From: Arthrobacter methylotrophus
Lineage (GTDB): Bacteria > Actinomycetota > Actinomycetes > Actinomycetales > Micrococcaceae
Assembly: GCF_039539965.1 (NCBI RefSeq)
Contig: NZ_BAABED010000001.1
Span: 4,588,001-4,652,000, forward strand
Length of the DNA: 64,000 nucleotides
Direction: 5' to 3'
In this document: positions 34,214 to 41,191 of the stretch, piece after piece
Layout: each line of letters opens with the position of its first letter
Position numbering within the stretch: the stretch's first letter is position 1
Notes under the pieces: model-generated
What the model saw: the letters and a program-made list of their open reading frames with translations, nothing else
The model's database searches: none
What the model was told of the DNA's origin: nothing
Made by a program: the position numbers and the translations under genes

Positions 34214-35413
34214 ATGACCGTTATCACCCATGACGCCAACGTGTTAGGCGAGGATCCGTTCGACACCGTCAACCTTCTGGACCCGTACCCGTTCCTGGGG
34301 CGGCTCCGCGATGCCGGCGCCGTCTCCTATCTGGAGAGCACCGGCAGCTATGCCGTGGCGGGGTATCAGGAGGTCTATGAGGTCTTGACGGACTTCGAAA
34401 CCTACATCTCCTCCGGTGGCCTGGGCCCGCGGGATATCCGGAAGGATTCGGGCTGGCGTCCGCCCAGCATCCTGGAATCGGATCCTCCCATCCACACCGT
34501 GATGCGCCGCGCTTTGACCGGCGTCATTAACCCCGGCACGGTCCGTGCCTTGCGGGAGCCGTTCACGCCGCCCGCCGTGGAGTTGACGGAGCAGCTGGCC
34601 CGACGCGAGCGGTTCGACGCCATCACGGACCTCGCCGAAAAGTACCCCCTGCGTGTCTTCCCGGACGCAGTGGGGATTCCCGACGTTGGCCGTGAACACC
34701 TGCTGCCGTACGGCAACATGGTGTTCAACGCGTTCGGCCCGGAGAACTACATCTTCAAGCAGGCTTTCGCCGAGGGCGATGAGCACGCTGCCGCGGTAAT
34801 GCGGAACTGCCAGCGCGAAAACCTGGACGACGTCGGCTTTGGCGCCCAGATCTGGAAGCGCGTGGAGGACGGGCTGATCACCGAGCAGCAGGCCACGCTG
34901 CTGGTCCGTGCCCTGCTGTCCGCCGGAGTGGACACCACCATCTTCGGGATCGGCAATACGCTCTCGGTGCTGGCGCGCTACCCGGAAGCCTGGGCCCAGC
35001 TGCGGGAGAACCCCAAGATGGCGAAATTTGCCGTGGATGAGGCGCTGCGCCTGGAATCGCCGTTCCAAAAGTTCCACCGGACCGTTGCCGTGGACACCGT
35101 CCTCGGCGGCGTGCACCTGCCTGCCGGCGCCAAGGTCATGGTGTTCCTAGGGGCCGCGAACCGTGACCCGCGCAAGTGGGGTGAGAACGCCGATGACTTC
35201 GATCTCAACCGCAATGCGTCCGGCCACGTCGCGTTCGGCATGGGCCTGCACCAGTGTGTGGGGCAGCCGATCGCCCGGCTCGAAATGGAAATCGTGCTGC
35301 AGCAACTGCTCCAGCGGGTAGCCACCATCGAACCAGACGGCGCTCCGGTGCCGATTCTGCACAACGTGCTCCGCGGGTTCGAGTCCCTGCCGGTGCGGAT
35401 CACGGCGGCTTAG
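34214..35413 (+). CDS. Cytochrome P450, CYP199-like (4-methoxybenzoate O-demethylase type)
   Basis: A 399-residue soluble P450 with the I-helix SAGVDTT (about 236), ExxR in DEALRLESP, and the heme loop FGMGLHQCVG (Cys about 348). Several stretches match my recollection of Rhodopseudomonas CYP199A enzymes: WRPPSILESDPP, AITDLAEKYPLRVFPDA, GREHLLPYGNMVFNAFGP, LGAANRDPRKW and LRGFESLPV. CYP199A enzymes remove the methyl group of 4-methoxybenzoate. AGGAG lies 9 nt before the ATG. With the upstream reductase it forms a two-gene oxygenase unit. Family placement is confident; substrate is inference. Confidence 0.9.
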   Translation: MTVITHDANVLGEDPFDTVNLLDPYPFLGRLRDAGAVSYLESTGSYAVAGYQEVYEVLTDFETYISSGGLGPRDIRKDSGWRPPSILESDPPIHTVMRRALTGVINPGTVRALREPFTPPAVELTEQLARRERFDAITDLAEKYPLRVFPDAVGIPDVGREHLLPYGNMVFNAFGPENYIFKQAFAEGDEHAAAVMRNCQRENLDDVGFGAQIWKRVEDGLITEQQATLLVRALLSAGVDTTIFGIGNTLSVLARYPEAWAQLRENPKMAKFAVDEALRLESPFQKFHRTVAVDTVLGGVHLPAGAKVMVFLGAANRDPRKWGENADDFDLNRNASGHVAFGMGLHQCVGQPIARLEMEIVLQQLLQRVATIEPDGAPVPILHNVLRGFESLPVRITAA

Positions 35414-35832
35414 GTCTTTGAAATTTGCTCGCTGGGACTTGAAGGTACTCATCTCATGCTGATCGAATAAGTGCTCCTAGCTGGCCCAGTCCACGTCCAC
35501 TACAGAAAGGAGAGGCGGGCTGGGTCTTCTGAATCAGCTGACAGTATGACCACTAATAAGCTCGTGGACGCCGGGTCAGGCATCTGGTGTCAGCTCGAAT
35601 CCGGGTTCCGTGGCGCGCCAAATCAGGTACGCCAGATCTCACGCAGTGGCCTCCCTCGGAAGAGTGCGGAGAACCGTCAGGGAGGCCCGAGGACCGCTCC
35701 TCTCACCGGGGCCGTGCTGCTGACCGGCGGAAACGCCGATTTCTTCAGGAACGGGAGTTCTCGCAGCTACTTCCAACCCCGTGCTTTTGACGCCGATAAT
35801 GGACGCGTCGTCAGCCTGAGCTGGGGGATCGG
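35414..35832. other. Gene-free stretch
   Basis: No convincing gene in 419 bp. Several open frames exist but have no ribosome site, no family motif and no consistent codon pattern. The far end abuts the decayed RelE gene, so this may be eroded sequence; a short enoyl-CoA-hydratase-like string is too weak to call. Confidence 0.4.
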
Positions 35833-36107
35833 CTAACGCGGTTTGTAGACGTCGGAGCGGTGTTCGAGCGGTGGACGTACAAAATGTGCTCTTCGATGTC
35901 GAGGGTGAACAGCACCCTGTAGTCGCCGCGCCTCGCGGTGCGGAGTCCGAGCCGTTCGTTCGTGAGGGGCTTGCCCAGCCCATAGGGATTGTCGGCAAGC
36001 GCGCCGGTGACGAATTCGACGATCGCTGCCGCGGCTTTCTCCGACAGCCGCCTTCGCCGGCCGGTTCGAAAGAGCCACTTACTAATGAAAACCAGCCTGA
36101 CCCACAC
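35833..36107 (-). pseudogene. RelE/ParE-family toxin, frameshifted
   Basis: On the minus strand the main frame gives RLSEKAAAAIVEFVTGALADNPYGLG, RTARRGDYRVLFTLDIEEHILYVHR, the core of a RelE toxin. The expected end, HRSDVYKPR, is present but in another frame, so a frameshift lies near 35860-35885 and in the read-through frame the tail is unrelated. Its 5' part overlaps the next upstream gene, and no antitoxin gene is beside it. Probably a dead module. Confidence 0.65.
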
Positions 36108-36762
36108 CCCGTTTATCGGACAGTCCCGAAACCGCGGGACTGCGGACAGCGCCGGGACCCGGTTCGGTCTCCACATAGTAGATCGTCCCGGCACCGAGGG
36201 CACGGAAGGGGTGTGGTGCGTGACGGGTTGGCCGGTAGTTGTGTCCGAAGGGGTCGCGCACTGTCACTCGTTCAAGATGATCCAGCCGAGCGAGGAGGCC
36301 ATCGACTTCCCTGAGCGTCGCGGGGTGCGTTTCTTTGCCCCCTAGGTCCAGGAGCCAAGGGGAGTCGGTGGCCTCGCTCGCGATTTCGAGGGTCAGGGTT
36401 TCAAATATTCCGGCCAGAAGGGCATCCAGGTTTGTGGGGTAGAAGCGAAGTAAACGATGCGCTTCCGGGTCCCGACGCCGGTCGTTCATCCATGTCTGAC
36501 GGAGCCAAGTGAATTCCACTCGGCCGAACGAGTGGCTAAGCCGGAGCGTCCGTCCTCCCTCCAACGTCAGGCGGAAGTCGTTGCCGGCGCGGTCGAAAAT
36601 ACTGGCCGCTTCGTTTACGGACTCCATGTCTTCGAGCATCGCCGTCTCGGACGGGTAGTAGGTGAAATCACCGAGATCATCGACCACGACGAAGTCTTTC
36701 CGAAGCGAGCCGGGGAGCTCCGGATCGTCTGCGGCACCGTTGGTGGGGATCATGCGTTTCAT
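36082..36762 (-). CDS. Hypothetical protein, unrecognised
   Basis: A 226-residue acidic protein starting MKRMIPTNGAADDPELPGSLRKDF, with mixed alpha/beta character (SFGRVEFTWLRQTWMNDRRRD, LLDLGGKETHPATLREVDGLL) and no membrane segment. TTGGAGC lies about 9 nt before the ATG. The last 25 residues or so overlap the RelE remnant and may not be native. A perfect 13-bp hairpin lies 32 bp upstream. I cannot assign a family; its place beside toxin debris suggests an accessory gene. Confidence 0.55.
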   Translation of the reverse strand: MKRMIPTNGAADDPELPGSLRKDFVVVDDLGDFTYYPSETAMLEDMESVNEAASIFDRAGNDFRLTLEGGRTLRLSHSFGRVEFTWLRQTWMNDRRRDPEAHRLLRFYPTNLDALLAGIFETLTLEIASEATDSPWLLDLGGKETHPATLREVDGLLARLDHLERVTVRDPFGHNYRPTRHAPHPFRALGAGTIYYVETEPGPGAVRSPAVSGLSDKRGVGQAGFH

Positions 36763-36793
36763 GGTGAATTCAGCTCCAATGGCGAGTCGGCCC

Positions 36794-36828
36794 GATGATA
36801 GGAGGGCCGTTTCTTCCCTCCTATCATC
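36794..36828. promoter_or_regulatory. Perfect hairpin upstream of the hypothetical gene
   Basis: GATGATAGGAGGG and its complement, 13 bp, around a 9-nt loop. It lies in the likely leader or promoter of the minus-strand gene at 36082-36762. No gene on the plus strand ends here, so a terminator role is less likely than an operator or leader structure. Confidence 0.5.
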
Positions 36829-37023
36829 ACATCACCCTTAGGGGCGGCCGCTTCCGATCTTGATGGATTCCTTACACCGACGGGCAGGGATTTTGCGCAC
36901 TCTTAACGGGTGGAACCGACGGGGACGGTAGGGGGCTGAGCCACGAGGCCGGTGGCCGTTCGTTTGTAATACTGGATTACCGCGCGCCCAGAATTACGCA
37001 ACAATGGCATGTTGTTATTATAG

Positions 37024-37042
37024 TTAGGTTTGCCTTGCCTAG
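37024..37042 (+). promoter_or_regulatory. IdeR/DtxR iron box and promoter
   Basis: TTAGGTTTGCCTTGCCTAG matches the 19-bp IdeR/DtxR consensus at 15 positions. A TATTAT hexamer at 37016-37021, 16 bp after TTACGC (36994-36999), gives a plausible promoter that the box would cover. The rest of 36829-37143 holds no gene. Confidence 0.8.
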
Positions 37043-37143
37043 CTCAACCGTTCAGGAGCTGGACGAACGCTTCAATTCAACAAGCAAACACCACCCCAAC
37101 ACTCAAGGGTTCCGCTCCCACCGGAACCTTCGAAAGGCCTCCC

Positions 37144-38190
37144 ATGAGATTCGGCATCAAAACCGCAACGGCCTTCGCCGCAGCCACGGCCACGCTGCTG
37201 GCTCTTTCGGCCTGCAGTGGCGCATCCACAGGGACTGCGAGTGGTAGTTCCGCGGCCGGCGGCGACAGCATCGTCGTATACAACGCGCAGCACGAAAACC
37301 TCACCGGCGCGTGGGTGGACGCCTTTACCAAGGAAACGGGAATCAAGGTCACGCTCCGCAATGGAGACGACCTTGAAATGAGCAACCAACTCAGTGAGGA
37401 AGGCAAGAACACCCCCGCGGATGTCTTCCTGACGGAAAATTCCCCGGCCATGGTCCGCATAGCGGGAGCAGGCTTGCTCGCCCCCGTCGATCAGGCAACC
37501 CTCAATCAGGTACCGGCCCAGTACCGGCCCTCGACCGGCGACTGGACGGGCATTGCGGCCCGATCGACTGTGCTTGCCTATAACAAGAACAAGCTCACGC
37601 CCGAGCAGCTGCCCAAGTCCCTCATGGACCTCGCGGACCCGTCATGGAAGGGACGCATCGGCGCGTCCACTGGCGGCGCGGATTTCCAGGCCATCGTCAG
37701 CGCCATGCTTGAGCTTAAGGGAGAAGACGCAACCAAGAAGTGGCTGGAAGCCGCGAAGAGCAACTTCAAGTCCTACAAGGACGACACTCCGGTGCTCGCG
37801 GCGGTCAACTCGGGAGAGGTTGACGCCGGCGTGCTGTACCACTACTACTCCTTCGTGGACCAGGCCCAGACCGGAGAGAACAGCAAGAACGTCGATCTCC
37901 ACTACTTCAAGAACCAAGACCCCGGCGCGTTCGTCAGCGTCTCCGGCGGGGCCGTCCTGGCCTCCAGCAAGAAGCAGGCCCAAGCCCAGCAGTTCCTGAA
38001 GTTCATCACCGGCAAGGAGGGTCAACAGGTCCTTCAAACCGGCAACTCCTTCGAATACACCGTGGGCTCAGACGTGCCGGCCAACTCGAAGCTGGTACCC
38101 CTCAAGGATCTCCAGGCTCCTTCGATGGACCCCGCCAAGCTCAATAGCGAGAAGGTCACCGAGCTGATGACCGAGGTCGGGCTTCTGTAA
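37144..38190 (+). CDS. Iron(III) ABC transporter substrate-binding lipoprotein (FbpA-like)
   Basis: A 348-residue extracellular binding protein: signal peptide with lipobox LSAC (about residue 22), then the family core VVYNAQHENLTGAWVDAFTKETG, NTPADVFLTENSPAM, GRIGASTGGADFQAIVSAM and the tyrosine-rich LYHYYSF, which usually provides iron ligands. The ATG has GAAAGG 7 nt upstream. An IdeR box in the promoter supports iron starvation control. Unusually, no permease or ATPase gene follows; it is an orphan here. Confidence 0.9.
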   Translation: MRFGIKTATAFAAATATLLALSACSGASTGTASGSSAAGGDSIVVYNAQHENLTGAWVDAFTKETGIKVTLRNGDDLEMSNQLSEEGKNTPADVFLTENSPAMVRIAGAGLLAPVDQATLNQVPAQYRPSTGDWTGIAARSTVLAYNKNKLTPEQLPKSLMDLADPSWKGRIGASTGGADFQAIVSAMLELKGEDATKKWLEAAKSNFKSYKDDTPVLAAVNSGEVDAGVLYHYYSFVDQAQTGENSKNVDLHYFKNQDPGAFVSVSGGAVLASSKKQAQAQQFLKFITGKEGQQVLQTGNSFEYTVGSDVPANSKLVPLKDLQAPSMDPAKLNSEKVTELMTEVGLL

Positions 38191-38241
38191 CCAAGGCTGC
38201 TAGGCTCGCAACTGATACCCTTCTCCCGGATTGAGGTTGTT

Positions 38242-38418
38242 ATGTCCCCTCTTATCGTCATCGGCCTGCTCGGAGCTGTTGGCATCGGAGCAGCATCCAT
38301 GTTTTTCCGGCGCCCGGCCCGGGTTGGTCGCCGCGTTGCGTTGGCTCTCGGATGGTTTTGGGCATCCGTGGTTTTCTATGCCACCCTTGCCAGTCCTTCC
38401 GGGGAGGTTCGGTGCTGA
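38242..38418 (+). CDS. N-terminal part of a split VanZ-like membrane protein
   Basis: A 58-residue frame with two membrane helices (SPLIVIGLLGAVGIGAA and ALGWFWASVVFYATLASPSG). It ends in a TGA that overlaps the GTG start of the following VanZ frame. VanZ proteins normally begin with a helix followed by a short T/L-x-P-x motif like ATLASPSG and then the NLVP loop, so this frame looks like the missing N-terminus of the next gene. Confidence 0.55.
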   Translation: MSPLIVIGLLGAVGIGAASMFFRRPARVGRRVALALGWFWASVVFYATLASPSGEVRC

Positions 38419-38735
38419 ATCTGGTTCCCCTCGATCTGACAAACCCGCTCGACCTTAAGGACTTTGCCCTTAATATCCTGTTGTTCCTCCCTGGAGGCGT
38501 CTTTCTTGGGATCTGGGGGATGCGCTGGACTCGAGTGCTCGTCCTCGGATGTGGAATGTCGATGGCCATCGAAATTACCCAGTACGTGACCGCCTCTGGC
38601 CGGACGGCAGACATTAACGACGTGTTAGCCAACACCACCGGAGCTCTGATCGGCTTTCTGCTGGTCGCAGGCGTCCGGAAGGTCGTTCGCCGTATGCGCG
38701 GAACTAAGCGTCAACGAATATCCTTGCGCGGCTGA
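38412..38735 (+). CDS. VanZ-like membrane protein
   Basis: A 107-residue frame with the VanZ core: [31 protein letters not shown], then [30 protein letters not shown]. Three helices are visible. A GGGGAGG site lies 5 nt before the GTG. It overlaps the previous frame by 7 bp. Full-length VanZ proteins carry both parts in one chain. VanZ in enterococci gives low-level teicoplanin resistance; the role of this subgroup is unknown. Confidence 0.8.
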   Translation: MLNLVPLDLTNPLDLKDFALNILLFLPGGVFLGIWGMRWTRVLVLGCGMSMAIEITQYVTASGRTADINDVLANTTGALIGFLLVAGVRKVVRRMRGTKRQRISLRG

Positions 38736-38829
38736 ACCCTGCACCGTAGCTTTGAGGAAGCGGACGTATGCGTTCGGGGGCATCGGGGTCGAAGCCGATG
38801 GTCAGTCAGATTCAGAGAAGGACACGGCT

Positions 38830-39033
38830 GTGGCAACAGGTATTGTCAAATGGTTCAACGCCGAAAAGGGTTTCGGCTTCATAGCCCCCGACGACGGTTC
38901 GGCGGACGTCTTTGCCCACTACTCGGCGATCGCCTCGAGTGGGTACAGATCACTGGACGAGAATCAGCGGGTCCAGTTCGACGTCGTACAAGGCCCGAAA
39001 GGCCCTCAGGCGGAGAACATCCAACCCCTGTGA
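38830..39033 (+). CDS. Cold-shock protein (CspA family)
   Basis: A 67-residue single cold-shock domain that should bind single-stranded RNA and DNA. RNP1 is KGFGFI and RNP2 is [17 protein letters not shown] is the classic start. The GTG at 38830 has GAAGGA 8 nt upstream; the upstream open frame has no ribosome site. The canonical K-G-F-G-F-I is intact. Confidence 0.93.
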   Translation: MATGIVKWFNAEKGFGFIAPDDGSADVFAHYSAIASSGYRSLDENQRVQFDVVQGPKGPQAENIQPL

Positions 39034-39331
39034 GGTTAGGCCATCCATTCCCGCAGGGATGGTGGCGCCGTAAAGGTTCGTGCACAAGTAAATGAGCGCG
39101 TCCGGGTTCGAGGCTGAAAGTGCCAAGGACCCGGACAGCATTTTCACGTCCGTGACCCACGCAGGCCTTGGACGTGAGGGGCAGCATTGCGCCCCGGATC
39201 TGACCCTGCATGACGACGCGCAAATGGCTACGGGACGCGGAGAAAGCCCCGGGACGCGCGAATATGAGCCGCGCCATGGACTATCCGTGTCGCCAGGCTT
39301 TCGGAGTGTCCGACGGCGACCGTTGGATGGG
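39034..39331. other. Gene-free stretch
   Basis: 298 bp between the cold-shock gene and the convergent mscL gene. I find no supported coding frame and no strong terminator, although it may hold the 3' ends of both transcripts. Confidence 0.4.
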
Positions 39332-39757
39332 CTACCGGGAGGCTTCTTTGTTGGCGGCGGCGAGTTCGGTCAGGAGGTCGCGGATTTCAACCAGCAGGGC
39401 GGTGTCGGCTGGCATGGGCTCGTCCTCGGGCTCTTCGATGGAGGCGCGGCGCTTGGTCAGCTCGTTGAGCTTGTTCATGGGAGCTACGAAGATGAAGTAC
39501 ACCACGGCGGCCGTGATCAGGAAGGTCACGAACGCGGTGATGACCGCGCCGAAGTTAACGAAGGTCTTCGCATTGTCCGGCCAAATGGAGAAGCCCAGGC
39601 CCTCGGCGTTGACGCCGCCAGCAGCGGCGATGACAGGGTTGATGATGTTGTTGGTGAATGCCGTGACCAGGGCCGTGAACGCGGTGCCGATGACCACGGC
39701 GATGGACAACTCGATGATGTTGCCGCGAAGAACGAAGTCTTTGAAACCTTTGAGCAT
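39332..39757 (-). CDS. mscL: Large-conductance mechanosensitive channel
   Basis: A 141-residue MscL: MLKGFKDFVLRGNIIELSIAVVIG (N-terminal helix and first membrane helix), then FVTFLITAAVVYFIFV (second helix) and a charged C-terminal helix. It forms a homopentamer that opens under hypo-osmotic stress. A GGAGG site lies 7 nt before the ATG at 39757. Confidence 0.95.
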   Translation of the reverse strand: MLKGFKDFVLRGNIIELSIAVVIGTAFTALVTAFTNNIINPVIAAAGGVNAEGLGFSIWPDNAKTFVNFGAVITAFVTFLITAAVVYFIFVAPMNKLNELTKRRASIEEPEDEPMPADTALLVEIRDLLTELAAANKEASR

Positions 39758-39826
39758 GGAAAATCCTCCGGGCGGTGCGCGTGTCTGGCTCAAGCAGAGA
39801 TCAAACTACCATTCCAAGGTTTCAAC

Positions 39827-39865
39827 GAGTGTATTGGGCCCGGTTTCGCCGGGCCCAATACACTC
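39827..39865. terminator. Strong hairpin terminator between the FAD oxidase and mscL
   Basis: A perfect 17-bp stem (GAGTGTATTGGGCCCGG and complement) with a 5-nt loop. It is 3 bp after the stop of the FAD oxidase gene and 70 bp before the mscL start, so it ends the ureohydrolase operon. The T-run is weak. Confidence 0.8.
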
Positions 39866-39867
39866 AC

Positions 39868-41163
39868 CTAGCCTAGGAGGGCGCGAGTGTGGTCGTTGAG
39901 GAACATTCCGTGCGGATCGAACTCGCGGCGTACATGGATGAAGGTGTCCAGCTCCGGGTAGAGGCGTTCCAAGCGGTTCCGGGTCATGAAGTGGATCTTT
40001 CCCCAGTGCGCACGTGGTTCGAATTCCTGGAGCAGCGCATCGGCATCCCGGAAGAACTGCCAATAGTCGGTACCGGGTTCGGTGGTGAGAGTAATGACGG
40101 TGCTGTCGCGGCCTTGGAACTGGGACATGTAGCCCTCGTCGGCCTTCACCCAGCGGACCTCCACGGGGTACCTCTGCTCGGGATACTTGGTGCGGATCAG
40201 GTCCTGGATGGCTTCGACGGCGGCCAAGCCGTCGTCGCTGCGGACGAAGTACTCGAGTTCGTGGAACTGCGTGGTGAAGCCGCCCGGATAGATCCGATAG
40301 GAGCGATCAAGGCGGGCGCCCTCAACGGTTGAGATATCTCGCTCGTCCTGGATGTGGGCCACGTTATATCGCTTCGTGTAGCTGCGGTTTGCCATGCTCA
40401 GGCCGGGCGCGCCGGGGAGGTCCAGAAGCTCGCACGAATCGTTCTCGGGACACCAGAGGAATGAGTAGTGCCTGTTGGAATCGATATCCGTATCCCAGGT
40501 CGAAGCGGTCTCAGCCCACGTGGGGTAGGTGATCTGCTCTTGCAGGTAGTAGCGGTCCTCAACAGCCAGTTCTACCTCCAGAAAAACCCCGAGGGTACCC
40601 AACGCGACCTGGGCGGCTCTGAGTTCGCGCAGTTGCCCCTCGCCAATCTCCACGATTTCGCCGTAGCCGTTGATCAGCCTTACCCAGCGAAGGTTGGACG
40701 AGAAGCTGCCCAGGTTCTTCCCCGAACCGTGGGTACTGGTAGCCAGCGCCCCGGCGATCTGCTGTTTGTCGATGTCGCCTTGGTTACCCAAAGCCAGCCC
40801 CTGCTCCCAGAGGGGATCGCCGAAGGCGTTGATGGTGGTACCGGCCAGGGCCCTTGCACGACGCCGCTCGCGATCGGTTCCGGTGATCGCCGAAAGAGCG
40901 GACATGTCCATCAGGACGCCACCTGTCTGGACCAGCGGCGAGGACGAATGCCCCGAGCCGACTGCCCGCACAGGCAGGCCTTCGCGGATGGCGAAACGGA
41001 CGGCGTCGAGGGCTTCTTGTTCATTGCGCGGCCGGACGGTGAAGGCCGGCGTGGCGCTCTGGTTACCGCCCCAGTTGGTCCACGTGACGTCCGTGCCGAA
41101 GGGTGCGGACGGGGTGGCGGCGCGTGCCGGGGATGCCCTGCGGGGAAGGTTCGCGGTGGTCAT
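39868..41163 (-). CDS. FAD-binding oxidoreductase, alditol / aldonolactone oxidase family
   Basis: A 431-residue VAO-superfamily flavoprotein: PRNEQEALDAVRFA, VRAVGSGHSSSP (His about 72, possible covalent FAD site), STHGSGKNLG, and the C-terminal HWGKIHF and EFDPHGMFLN of the D-arabinono-1,4-lactone oxidase type. It should oxidise an alcohol or lactone with O2. The ATG has GGAG upstream. It is the last of four minus-strand genes (ureohydrolase, NCS1 permease, ALDH, oxidase), an unusual partner for polyamine-type enzymes. Confidence 0.85.
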   Translation of the reverse strand: MTTANLPRRASPARAATPSAPFGTDVTWTNWGGNQSATPAFTVRPRNEQEALDAVRFAIREGLPVRAVGSGHSSSPLVQTGGVLMDMSALSAITGTDRERRRARALAGTTINAFGDPLWEQGLALGNQGDIDKQQIAGALATSTHGSGKNLGSFSSNLRWVRLINGYGEIVEIGEGQLRELRAAQVALGTLGVFLEVELAVEDRYYLQEQITYPTWAETASTWDTDIDSNRHYSFLWCPENDSCELLDLPGAPGLSMANRSYTKRYNVAHIQDERDISTVEGARLDRSYRIYPGGFTTQFHELEYFVRSDDGLAAVEAIQDLIRTKYPEQRYPVEVRWVKADEGYMSQFQGRDSTVITLTTEPGTDYWQFFRDADALLQEFEPRAHWGKIHFMTRNRLERLYPELDTFIHVRREFDPHGMFLNDHTRALLG

Positions 41164-41191
41164 TGATAAGCTCCGTTGCTAGTCTGAACGC

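Noticed and set aside
35471..35836. A possible 121-residue protein in the gap after the P450 gene
   Set aside because: AAAGGAG is not suitably spaced, no family is recognisable and the region abuts eroded sequence; a weak enoyl-CoA-hydratase-like string was not convincing.
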